Positions 1 through 7,017 of a stretch of 20,041 bases of DNA are shown one piece after another. The notes under the pieces were generated by a model. That model searched no databases. It was not told where the DNA came from and saw nothing but the letters and a program-made list of their open reading frames with translations. The stretch is from a virus. A program made the position numbers and the translations under genes. The DNA is taken from the IMG/VR virus record IMGVR_UViG_3300019093_001331, positions 1-20,041 of that record; one strand, 5' to 3'. The stretch's first letter is position 1, and each line of letters opens with the position of its first letter.

Positions 1-1
1 C

Positions 2-322
2 CACAAATCAGTCTTTGACCAAATAGGATTGATGGATGAGCAATATGTCAATGCCATGGAGCATGTGGATCATACCATGAATGCTATAAGGCATGGATAC
101 CACCCACCGTTCCGTTGGTTCATTGACCTAGAGAACAGCAACCAATACATTGTTGATCAAGACTACCATCATGATAAATCTACCATAAGGAAAGGTGATT
201 GGATGAAGAATTTTAGAAATGGTGTGGATAGATTCAAACAAAAATATAATATTGATGTTACAGACCCTGGTCAGCCATATGATGGCTTGGATAAGGTTAT
301 TGAATATTTTAAATCATTATGA
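2..322 (+). CDS. Glycosyltransferase, C-terminal part (cut by window edge)
   Basis: The reading frame is open from base 2, so this is the C-terminal ~106 residues of a gene that begins outside the window. A TTG at 29 and an ATG at 32 exist but are unlikely to be true starts. The fragment aligns along its length with the C-terminal third of the next gene: PPFRWFIDLENSNQYIV here against APFWWFADLTNSDNYIM there. Both then carry a DxxxxR/K-rich linker, a K-W/E-W helix and a terminal helix ending in F-K. It is therefore a tandem paralogue of the GT-A type transferase at 319-1101. Its catalytic N-terminal half is not visible, so the function rests on that paralogy. The stop overlaps the next start as ATGA, implying translational coupling in one operon. 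Confidence 0.6.
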   Translation, partial: HKSVFDQIGLMDEQYVNAMEHVDHTMNAIRHGYHPPFRWFIDLENSNQYIVDQDYHHDKSTIRKGDWMKNFRNGVDRFKQKYNIDVTDPGQPYDGLDKVIEYFKSL

Positions 323-1101
323 ACACACAGAAAATTGGAGTAGGTATCACCACATATAATACTGAGCATTATTATGATGCATTGTACAATTCTCTACCAC
401 GTGATACAATTGATGAACTTGTGACAGTTAATGGTGGGAAAGAATATTCTAAAAAATATGATTCTGATTGGATACAGCATCACAAAAATAGGTATCCAAG
501 TGTATGCAGAAATGATTGTATTAATTTTCTTTTGGAAAAAAAATGTGATCATATTTTTATAATTGAAGATGACATGATCATCAAAGACAAGAATATATTC
601 TACAAATATATTGAGGCATCCAAAGCAAGCAACTTGAAGTACTTTTCATTTGTGAGTACATCCTGGGAATCTGGTGCACCAGAAAAACGAACACCAAAAC
701 TAACTGTAGAATATAGCAAAGATACAAGCATTTCATTTTATCCAAACATGTGCAACGAGTTCACATATCATCATGCTTCGTGCTACAGCAAGACTGGCTT
801 ATATGACACTGGATATAGGTTTGCATGGGATGTTGACCTCACATATAGAGAGTCTGTGCGTGGAGATTATGCAGCGCCGTTCTGGTGGTTTGCAGATTTA
901 ACAAATTCAGATAATTACATTATGAATAACCCAGAGACGAGCAGCCGCATTGATGCCCCAGATAATCCTGATGGCTCTCGTACTCTAAAAATTCATAAAG
1001 AGTGGGAATATTTTGTTAAAAAACACGGTGTCATGGTGAATCAAATACCCATCAAAACAAAGCAAGAGGTTGTTAGCTTTTTGAAGCAAATTAAACCATG
1101 A
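319..1101 (+). CDS. GT-A fold (GT2-like) glycosyltransferase
   Basis: Predicted soluble 260-residue transferase. The N-terminus has the GT2-style opening (IGVGITTYN, residues 6-14). A SVCRNDCINF segment at 61-70 resembles the GT2 'ARNxG' helix. Residues 79-88 (IFIIEDDMII) place an acidic EDD at 83-85 after a hydrophobic strand, where the metal/nucleotide-sugar DxD normally sits. The C-terminal region (about 150-260) has HH and WDVD motifs and matches the truncated upstream gene. No membrane segment or signal peptide is evident, so it should act in the cytoplasm. Donor and acceptor cannot be read from sequence. ATGA overlaps at both ends place it in the long glycosyltransferase operon. Confidence 0.72.
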   Translation: MNTQKIGVGITTYNTEHYYDALYNSLPRDTIDELVTVNGGKEYSKKYDSDWIQHHKNRYPSVCRNDCINFLLEKKCDHIFIIEDDMIIKDKNIFYKYIEASKASNLKYFSFVSTSWESGAPEKRTPKLTVEYSKDTSISFYPNMCNEFTYHHASCYSKTGLYDTGYRFAWDVDLTYRESVRGDYAAPFWWFADLTNSDNYIMNNPETSSRIDAPDNPDGSRTLKIHKEWEYFVKKHGVMVNQIPIKTKQEVVSFLKQIKP

Positions 1102-1961
1102 AAATTGCAATTGGTATAAATGCTTTCAAGCCTTACGATAGATTGAATCATCGTGAAATGCTGTGCATTGAGAGCTTGCAAAAATTAAAGCAAAAATTTA
1201 AAAACGTTGAACTGTATATAATAACGTTTCAAGAAGATCAATTAGTTTATGATGGATTCATTACCATCAACAAATTAAAAAAGAAGTCAAATGCAGTTGT
1301 AAAGGAGTATTTTAAACAAGCCCATCTATCACAAGAGTATAGTTTGAGAGAAAATGATATCAACAACAACAAGAGAGAATTACCAATTGTAAATGAAATA
1401 TTTGATGTCATGTCAGATATTGATAGTGACTATTTCTTATTCACAAACAGTGACATAATAATTTCTGATAGGTTCATCAAGCACATTACTGCAGAGTATG
1501 AGTGTTATCCCTCAAGCAAAGCCTGCATTAGCAATATTAAATCACTTGACGATACACCTGTTGCAGATGCATACTCAGTGCACGGGTTTGATGCTTTTGC
1601 AATTAAAAACAGCACATGGAAGCGTGTAACAAAATCTCTTAAACAGTTCATACTTGGTCACAATTATTGGGATACATATTTCTTCACCATGCTCAATTGC
1701 TTGTGTAAATGCAAGAATCTAAACAAATTACCTTTTGTTTCCTTTCATATAAATCATGATGGTTGTTCCAGTGACAAAGCATTTGTTGAAAATTATTATA
1801 CTGAAGATGTATTTAGACGCGACCCTATTGTCAATCGTATTTGGTGGAATTATGTGTTCAATGTTCTGGAGAAGCGACCCACAGTAAACAATTGCAGGTG
1901 GTACCAACCTTTTGAAAATGAAGTTGAATTAGAGCAACACTACTTTAAACTAACACAATGA
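1098..1961 (+). CDS. Putative glycosyltransferase, GT-A type
   Basis: 287 residues. The start MKIAIGINAF is a strand followed by a polar loop, as in GT-A nucleotide-sugar-binding domains. Residues 111-122 (DYFLFTNSDIII) give a hydrophobic strand ending in N-S-D at 117-119, the expected place of a DxD-like motif. The segment about 155-180 (VHGFDAFAIKNSTW) and the later HNYWDTYF and FHINHDG segments resemble the acceptor-side region of viral and bacterial GT-A enzymes. I do not recognise a named subfamily. The protein is Lys/Asn-rich like its neighbours and has no membrane helix. ATGA overlaps with both flanking genes. Glycosyltransferase identity rests on the motif and the context; substrate is unknown. 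Confidence 0.58.
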   Translation: MKIAIGINAFKPYDRLNHREMLCIESLQKLKQKFKNVELYIITFQEDQLVYDGFITINKLKKKSNAVVKEYFKQAHLSQEYSLRENDINNNKRELPIVNEIFDVMSDIDSDYFLFTNSDIIISDRFIKHITAEYECYPSSKACISNIKSLDDTPVADAYSVHGFDAFAIKNSTWKRVTKSLKQFILGHNYWDTYFFTMLNCLCKCKNLNKLPFVSFHINHDGCSSDKAFVENYYTEDVFRRDPIVNRIWWNYVFNVLEKRPTVNNCRWYQPFENEVELEQHYFKLTQ

Positions 1962-2761
1962 ATTGTACTATTGCACTATCTCTGGGGTTTAACTACAACT
2001 ACTTGAAACCATTTCTCAAGAGCTTTAATGACAATGTGGATGGTGTTTTATTCCTTGTAACTGATCTGGATTGCTCGAGCCTGCCAATTGATCAAAAGAA
2101 GATACAAATAATAAATTACTATAAATTTGCCGAAAAACATAATATTAGAAGCCTCACACCGTACAATTTAAAACCCATTGTATTTTATCTTCTCTTGAAA
2201 GAGATCAAAGCACAAACGAATTGTCAGACAGCTTTGATGACAGATGTGGATGTCATTTTTCAAAAAGACCCCTTTGTTGAATATGCAAAAAAATTCCCTG
2301 CAAACAGCACTGTGCTTGCAGAAGAACGAAACTATTTTAGAGACTGTGACACCAACACAACTTGGTACAAGTTCGGGTACAGTGAGAGTTACGATGGGGT
2401 AAAGGACAAGAAGATTTTGAATTGTGGCGTTACCATTGGTAATATTGACAAGCTAATTGATTATCAAAAGCAAGTTGCAACAGAGCTGAGCATCATTCTA
2501 CCACAAAGAAATTATTTTGCATACGATCAAGTTATTTTAAATCTCTTAACATATGTGAGGAAGAGTCTGCAGCTAGAGATTCTCCCGCATGGAGATGAAT
2601 TCTTAATACACCTGTCTGCAGCTGATGAGAAAAATGATTTGAGTGAAAAATGGATATGCAACAATCTGCTTACCAAGCCAGGTCAACAACCTTTTGCCAT
2701 TGTGCATCAATATGACAAAAAAGATCTGACCAAGGCATTTTTTACTAAAAAATATGAGTAA
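1958..2761 (+). CDS. Putative glycosyltransferase with DVD motif
   Basis: 267 residues. Residues 92-106 (ALMTDVDVIFQKDPF) contain a textbook D-x-D (DVD, 96-98) after a hydrophobic strand. The following 'VIFQKDPF' is typical of eukaryotic/viral 'nucleotide-diphospho-sugar transferase' and GT8/GT77-like proteins, where it reads D-x-D-V-x-x-x-x-x-P. A conserved-looking LNCGVTIGNID segment at about 154-165 fits the 'N-x-G-v' loop of those families. The stop overlaps the next start by 8 bases. No signal peptide or membrane helix. Probably a Mn-dependent retaining or inverting transferase acting in the infected cell; donor and acceptor unknown. Confidence 0.66.
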   Translation: MNCTIALSLGFNYNYLKPFLKSFNDNVDGVLFLVTDLDCSSLPIDQKKIQIINYYKFAEKHNIRSLTPYNLKPIVFYLLLKEIKAQTNCQTALMTDVDVIFQKDPFVEYAKKFPANSTVLAEERNYFRDCDTNTTWYKFGYSESYDGVKDKKILNCGVTIGNIDKLIDYQKQVATELSIILPQRNYFAYDQVILNLLTYVRKSLQLEILPHGDEFLIHLSAADEKNDLSEKWICNNLLTKPGQQPFAIVHQYDKKDLTKAFFTKKYE

Positions 2762-3670
2762 TTTGGTTTCGTTCTTTCTAGACAGAACATTTCTACCCAC
2801 CAGTATTCCTAGTAGTGAGGAAAATATCTACGCACCTGCCTCTCTGCCTGATTACTACAAACAGACACTTGCTTTTAATAAAAAACATGCAGATAATGCA
2901 TATATTATTTTACAAGAAAAATACAAGCACGAAAATTCTGTGGATGTGGAACCACTGCTTCAGACAGAGGAGTATAAAGAAATTATTCATATATTTAAAA
3001 CAAAATGGCCCAGGTATATGACTGATGCATTCTGGTTCAACACAACAATTCGTGTATTCCTATTTCTCATTTTTATCATCAAAAGAGACCTCAAAGATAC
3101 TCTGCATCTGGAAGGTGACAATCTTATATTTGATGATATTTCAAACATAAGCAAATTTTTTAAACCAGGTGAGTTTGGATTTTGCAATGAAGCGCCGTCC
3201 GCTTCTGCACCATGCTGTATCTTTGTAAAAGATAGTGCAGCAGCACAGACACTTCTGGACCTTCATGTGAAGCTCATCAAGAAAGGTGAGGAAGCTCTAC
3301 GCAGTCATGTTGGGCATTTTTATAGCTGGATTACAGACATGGCCTTGCTCGACTTAATCTACAAATACGGAAAAATTATAAAATGCTACCATGTGTGCCA
3401 TCAGGACCGTTTTCTGAAAATTTTAACGAAATGCAGATGCTTTTTGATCCTAATCCCTATGGCATGTTTCTCGGTGGTACTAATCAAAACCATCCACCAG
3501 GCTATGTGGAATACCGTCACTATGTTGGCAAGGAGCTCATCGAGAAAAGCATCTCAGTAGGATTTGATAAGAAACCCTATGTGATTTATAAGGATAAGAA
3601 GATTCCTATCTTCAACCTACACATGCATAATAAGAAATGCATTGAAGAGTTTATTAAGAAAAGTGAATAA
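2754..3670 (+). pseudogene. Glycosyltransferase interrupted by a frameshift near 3380-3384
   Basis: Two overlapping frames encode one protein. Frame one (from 2754) carries a GT-like core: FWFNTTIRVF at about 93-102 and HLEGDNLIF at 118-126, resembling the 'HxExDxLxY' acceptor/donor strand of a viral/bacterial transferase family. It runs sensibly to KYGKIIK, then turns into unrelated Cys-rich sequence and stops at 3560. The other frame, entered at 3383, continues with LPCVPSGPFSENF, FDPNPYGMFLGGTN and a C-terminal KPYVIYKDKKIPIFNLHMH, ending at 3670. A single missing A in the A-run at 3380-3383 would restore one ORF of about 305 codons. A -1 ribosomal slip on A-AAA would do the same, but no canonical slippery heptamer is present. 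This is either a true lesion, a sequencing error or recoding. Confidence 0.65.
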
Positions 3671-4463
3671 TACAGATTTTATAATTACACCAGATAAGTT
3701 GTTGAGCCTTGCAAGCAACTACATATCTAGATATGGTAAGAAAATTACATACAACCCTGACGAAAATATTATTTTTCTTCATGGTGATAACATTTCTCTA
3801 TTTGCAAGAGAAAATTTACCCAACATTAATTACCCGTTTGTCTTGATTACGCATGATGCAGATGCACCAGTCACAACAGAACATCTATCGATTCTCAACA
3901 ACCCGCATCTCGTCAAATGGTTTGGCATGAATTGCCATGTTATGCACAATAAATTACAAACCATACCCATAGGTATGGCAAATGAAGTTTGGCCTCACGG
4001 TAACAAAGAAACAATATTAAAAATAATTAATGAGAACAATAGTAAAAAGAATCTTGTTTACTGTAACTTTGATCCCAACACAAATCCCAATGAGAGGTCT
4101 CATGCAATACAGAAGATCAAACATTACGATTTTATCGATTTCGATTTTCATAAGCATAGCTTTGAAGACTATTTGCGCAAACTAAGCACATACAAGTATG
4201 TTATTTCACCACCAGGAAACAGTGTTGACTGTCATAGAATCTGGGAGTCAATGTATGTAGGAACAGTGCCCATTGTTTTAAAAGATATACCAGTGGTTTA
4301 TTTTAAAGATTGCCCAATTCTTTTTATTAACTCATGGGAAGATTTAACACCGGAGCTGCTCATGACCAAGTATGCTGAGGTGAGTAAAAAAGAAACATAC
4401 AAATCAGACTTCAATTATTATAAAAAATTAATTCTCGATGCCGCAAGTACTTGCAAAAGCTAA
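3663..4463 (+). CDS. Exostosin-like glycosyltransferase
   Basis: About 266 residues from a GTG at 3663 (GTGAATAA overlaps the preceding stop). A TTG at 3642 would add seven residues but overlaps more. The diagnostic block is VISPPGNSVDCHRIWESMY followed by VGTVPIVLKD, matching the 'P-P-G-n-G-x-D-(C/t)-H-R-x-W-E-x-l-x-x-G-x-x-P-(I/V)' signature of exostosin-like (GT47-type) domains. Upstream segments PFVLITHDAD and TIPIGMANEVW fit the same family (strand plus 'iPiG'). The enzyme would transfer a sugar from a nucleotide donor; the GT-B nucleotide-binding half is at the C-terminal side. No membrane anchor, unlike eukaryotic exostosins. Acceptor unknown. Confidence 0.8.
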   Translation: MNNTDFIITPDKLLSLASNYISRYGKKITYNPDENIIFLHGDNISLFARENLPNINYPFVLITHDADAPVTTEHLSILNNPHLVKWFGMNCHVMHNKLQTIPIGMANEVWPHGNKETILKIINENNSKKNLVYCNFDPNTNPNERSHAIQKIKHYDFIDFDFHKHSFEDYLRKLSTYKYVISPPGNSVDCHRIWESMYVGTVPIVLKDIPVVYFKDCPILFINSWEDLTPELLMTKYAEVSKKETYKSDFNYYKKLILDAASTCKS

Positions 4464-4481
4464 TTAATAGTATATATTAGA

Positions 4482-5303
4482 ATGATGAAGAAATATTTCT
4501 TAAATTTTGCTATATGGCACGGTGAACGCGAAAACTTATTCAGAAAGTATATTGAGCCGCGCAATAGAAAATATTGTGAGATGCACGGGTTAAAGTATAT
4601 TGAGATCAATCAAACCAATTTTACTCCACAAATCTACTTCCCAGAGCTTCACCCAGGTGATAATTTTCATTTCAACAGGTGGTATCTTTTCAAAGATTTA
4701 GTTGACTCAGGCAAGCTTGTGGATGGTGATGTTATATATCAATATGATGCAGACGTTTTTATTGCTCAGCTCGATAAGTTTTATGAGCCCAAGAAAAGTT
4801 TCACCTATGCAATTGATTCAGGCAACACACATTGCTTTGGATTCTTTATTCTCAAAATCTCGCCATTCACCCGCAAGCTAATCAATCTGATTACTTCAAG
4901 AGAGAAATTCTATGAAAACAAAGATTTTAAAATTTGGAACGAACATTTTAATGAAAAGAGAACCTTTTATCATGGTGATCAGCAGGCATACTATGTGCAT
5001 GCTGGCATAAAACCTCATAGCTGGACGCCTTTCTATGATCTACCTAACAACGGTCTGCATTCTGAAGTAACTGAAAAAACTGTTCTGTCGCTGGACGAAT
5101 TGCTTGAGAATGTTGATATACTGCCAACAGAATGGAACGTTACACATCTATTGGACGAGACAGGCGATAAAACGTTCACACCAACAAAGCCCAACACATA
5201 TGATATTGTGCATGCCGATCCAAATAATATAATCTACAGACATTTTGCAGGTGGCCAGCCTTGGTTATTCGAGGAATACAATAGGCGCTACCCCATCAAA
5301 TAA
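4482..5303 (+). CDS. Putative glycosyltransferase with DAD motif
   Basis: 273 residues. Residues 80-94 (VDGDVIYQYDADVFI) hold a D-A-D (89-91) after a beta strand, preceded by FNRWYLFKDLVDSG, the 'K-x-x-x-(l/i)-x-x-l-l' helix found before the DxD in GT34/GMA12-like and related galactosyl/mannosyltransferases. Residues about 160-170 (FYHGDQQAYY) fit the 'n-D-Q-x-a-l/y' acceptor motif of those enzymes. The C-terminal HADPNNIIYRHFAGG has conserved His residues consistent with metal coordination. The gene follows an 18-base gap and has no obvious Shine-Dalgarno; a second in-frame ATG follows immediately. No transmembrane anchor. Likely a metal-dependent cytoplasmic transferase; sugar specificity not assignable. 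Confidence 0.68.
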   Translation: MMKKYFLNFAIWHGERENLFRKYIEPRNRKYCEMHGLKYIEINQTNFTPQIYFPELHPGDNFHFNRWYLFKDLVDSGKLVDGDVIYQYDADVFIAQLDKFYEPKKSFTYAIDSGNTHCFGFFILKISPFTRKLINLITSREKFYENKDFKIWNEHFNEKRTFYHGDQQAYYVHAGIKPHSWTPFYDLPNNGLHSEVTEKTVLSLDELLENVDILPTEWNVTHLLDETGDKTFTPTKPNTYDIVHADPNNIIYRHFAGGQPWLFEEYNRRYPIK

Positions 5304-5308
5304 ATTAT

Positions 5309-5971
5309 ATGGAAATGAAAGTAGCTGTTTGTTTATCAGGTCAAATACGTAGCTTTAATTATGTACGCCAAAGCTTAAAAGACCATCTAATCGATCCTTA
5401 CAATTGTGATGTGTTTTGCCATTGCTGGCATAAGCATGACGATAGTGCTTATAAGAATGATTTCAACGACCATGACACAACACCCTATGGCAAGTATACA
5501 GATTATGATATAACTGACGTAGTTAATTTTCTAAAGCCAATCTCTTTCTGTTTTGATTACCCCACCTTTTCTGAAAATACAAAGAGCATGCTCAGGTCTA
5601 TTACAAGAAGTAATGATCTTAAGAAAGAATACGAGCGGGTTAATAATTTTAAGTATGATGTTGTAGTAAGAGTAAGATGGGATTTGCTTTATAGCGAAAA
5701 AATAAATCTACACAACTGTGCAGAGAAGCAGGTATATCTTATGGACCGCCCAGGTGGCTGCGGTGGTATAAATGATTGGTTTGCATACGGTAATTCGAAT
5801 ACTATGGACACATATGCAAAAGTTTACAACGATAATGAAGGCACCGAGCGTATAAAACAACCATGTCCAGAGGGTATACTAGGTGCACATTTAAATGCAA
5901 ACAATATTAATGTTAATATAATTCATAAGACATTTTATATTGTACGTGCAGACGGCATAATCGGTTGTTGA
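5309..5971 (+). CDS. Putative glycosyltransferase of a capsule-type family
   Basis: 220 residues. The opening KVAVCLSGQIRSFNYVRQSL, followed by DVFCHCW, matches a recurring bacterial/viral pattern ('k-i-a-v-c-x-S-G-q-x-R ... D-v-F-x-H-x-W') seen in capsular polysaccharide and glycan islands. The middle has YDVVVRVRWDLLY (about 129-141), where the R-x-R/W-D stretch is the usual conserved core of that family. NDWFAYGNSNTMDTY follows as the next conserved block. ATG codons at 5309 and 5315 are both possible starts; the second (MKVAVCLSG) fits the family start better. The precise reaction of the family is not something I can name, so this is called a putative transferase from pattern and context. 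Confidence 0.55.
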   Translation: MEMKVAVCLSGQIRSFNYVRQSLKDHLIDPYNCDVFCHCWHKHDDSAYKNDFNDHDTTPYGKYTDYDITDVVNFLKPISFCFDYPTFSENTKSMLRSITRSNDLKKEYERVNNFKYDVVVRVRWDLLYSEKINLHNCAEKQVYLMDRPGGCGGINDWFAYGNSNTMDTYAKVYNDNEGTERIKQPCPEGILGAHLNANNINVNIIHKTFYIVRADGIIGC

Positions 5972-5975
5972 TGCC

Positions 5976-6704
5976 ATGAATATGGTTATACCCATGGCTG
6001 GGGTGGGCTCTCGATTTAGCAAAACTCACTCGGGTGAGCTCAAGCCCCTGATTGATGTGAAAGGCAAGCCGATGGTAACTCGCATCATTGATAACCTATC
6101 ACAAGATAAACAAACTAAATTTTTTTTAATTATCTCATCACAACTCAGTACAGATAAAAGCTTCAAAGACATTCTTGATTCACTAGACATTAATTATGAG
6201 CTCATAGTTGCTGAGGCTCTTACTGAAGGACCCGCGTGCACATGCTTACTAGCTGAAAAATATATCAACAACAGTCAACAGCTTATTATAGTAAATTGTG
6301 ACCAGATTATTGTTGATTTTAATATTAAAAATTTACTTAATTTTGCTAAATTTAATCAAGCAGATGGCATTGTTGGTGCCTTTCATTCTAATTCCAATAA
6401 AAATAGCTACATAAAGCTTAGTGAAGATTTAAGAATTCAGGAAATAAAAGAAAAAATTGTAATCAGTAATATTGCAACAAATGGTCTGCACTTTTGGTCC
6501 AAGGGTTCTGATTTTGTTTATTCAGCAAACGAAATGATAAAAAAAGATGAAAGATATGGTAATGAATTTTATGTTGCACCTTCATACAATTACATGATAA
6601 GAGATGGTAAGAAAATTATACCTTATTACTATAATCTCCATTACCCCATTGGTGTGCCAGACGATTTAAATTATTTTACAGAACAAATATATGAAAATCT
6701 ATAA
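5976..6704 (+). CDS. Sugar-phosphate / alcohol-phosphate nucleotidyltransferase
   Basis: 242 residues with the pyrophosphorylase fold hallmarks. The N-terminal P-loop-like signature is MAGVGSRF (7-14) with downstream K23-P24. TEGPACTCLLAEKYI lies at about 83-97. The metal-binding aspartate is in IVNCDQI (D109), and EVKEK-like IKEKIVIS at 157-164 provides the catalytic Lys region. The overall pattern, notably 'LTEGxACT' and 'NxDQI', resembles capsule-cluster nucleotidyltransferases such as Campylobacter Cj1416 rather than RmlA or GalU. It would couple CTP or another NTP to a phosphorylated small molecule, releasing PPi. The gene overlaps the cupin start by 14 bases, tying it to the cupin-RLP-GDPD block. 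Nucleotide and substrate are not determinable here. Confidence 0.75.
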   Translation: MNMVIPMAGVGSRFSKTHSGELKPLIDVKGKPMVTRIIDNLSQDKQTKFFLIISSQLSTDKSFKDILDSLDINYELIVAEALTEGPACTCLLAEKYINNSQQLIIVNCDQIIVDFNIKNLLNFAKFNQADGIVGAFHSNSNKNSYIKLSEDLRIQEIKEKIVISNIATNGLHFWSKGSDFVYSANEMIKKDERYGNEFYVAPSYNYMIRDGKKIIPYYYNLHYPIGVPDDLNYFTEQIYENL

Positions 6705-7017
6705 CATTAATACTTTTAAAGGTGGGTGGTTTATCGGTGATTTTAGCCCTTCTGTTCTCAAGACAAAAGAATTTGAAGTCTGCTATAAGCAGCATCAGAA
6801 AGGTGAATGCTGGCCAAAGCACTTGCATAAAGTTGCGACGGAGATTAACTATCTAATCAAAGGTAAAATGATGATACAAGAAAAAATTTTACAACAAGGA
6901 GATGTTTTTGTTATTGAACCAAATGAAATAGCAGATCCCACTTTTTTTGAAGATTGCGAACTTATAGTTGTAAAAACACCTTCTGTGACAGGAGATAAAT
7001 ATGAAAATTTTCCGTAA
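6691..7017 (+). CDS. Small single-domain cupin
   Basis: 108 residues forming one cupin barrel. Motif 1 is KHLHKVATEINYLIKGKM, giving H44, H46 and E51 of the usual HxH(x)nE metal set and the G of 'vlxG'. Motif 2 is QQGDVFVIEPNEIADPTF (69-85), which keeps G, P and N but has no His at the usual fourth-ligand position. The metal site may therefore be three-residue or altered. Cupins in sugar clusters act as sugar (keto)isomerases, epimerases or binding proteins; which applies here cannot be told. The gene overlaps the nucleotidyltransferase by 14 bases and the RLP by 17, and its 3' end contains the RLP ribosome binding site. Confidence 0.78.
   Translation: MKIYNINTFKGGWFIGDFSPSVLKTKEFEVCYKQHQKGECWPKHLHKVATEINYLIKGKMMIQEKILQQGDVFVIEPNEIADPTFFEDCELIVVKTPSVTGDKYENFP
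6990..6995 (+). promoter_or_regulatory. Strong Shine-Dalgarno for the RuBisCO-like gene
   Basis: AGGAGA lies five bases before the ATG at 7001, inside the last codons of the cupin gene. It is one of the few near-consensus ribosome binding sites in the glycan cassette, where most genes rely on stop-start overlaps. This fixes the RLP start and suggests it is translated efficiently relative to its neighbours. Confidence 0.7.

Noticed and set aside
2815-3021. Alternative-frame ORF inside the frameshifted glycosyltransferase
   Set aside because: Low-complexity His/Leu/Ile translation; the 2754 frame carries the transferase motifs through this stretch.
3372-3386. Canonical programmed -1 frameshift site
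   Set aside because: No X-XXY-YYZ heptamer in the zero frame and no obvious downstream stem; only a simple A-AAA slip is possible, so recoding is kept only as an alternative.
6994-7001. NATAAATA late box at the RLP start
   Set aside because: GATAAATA overlaps both the Shine-Dalgarno and the ATG, so transcription would start inside the gene; most likely chance in AT-rich DNA.
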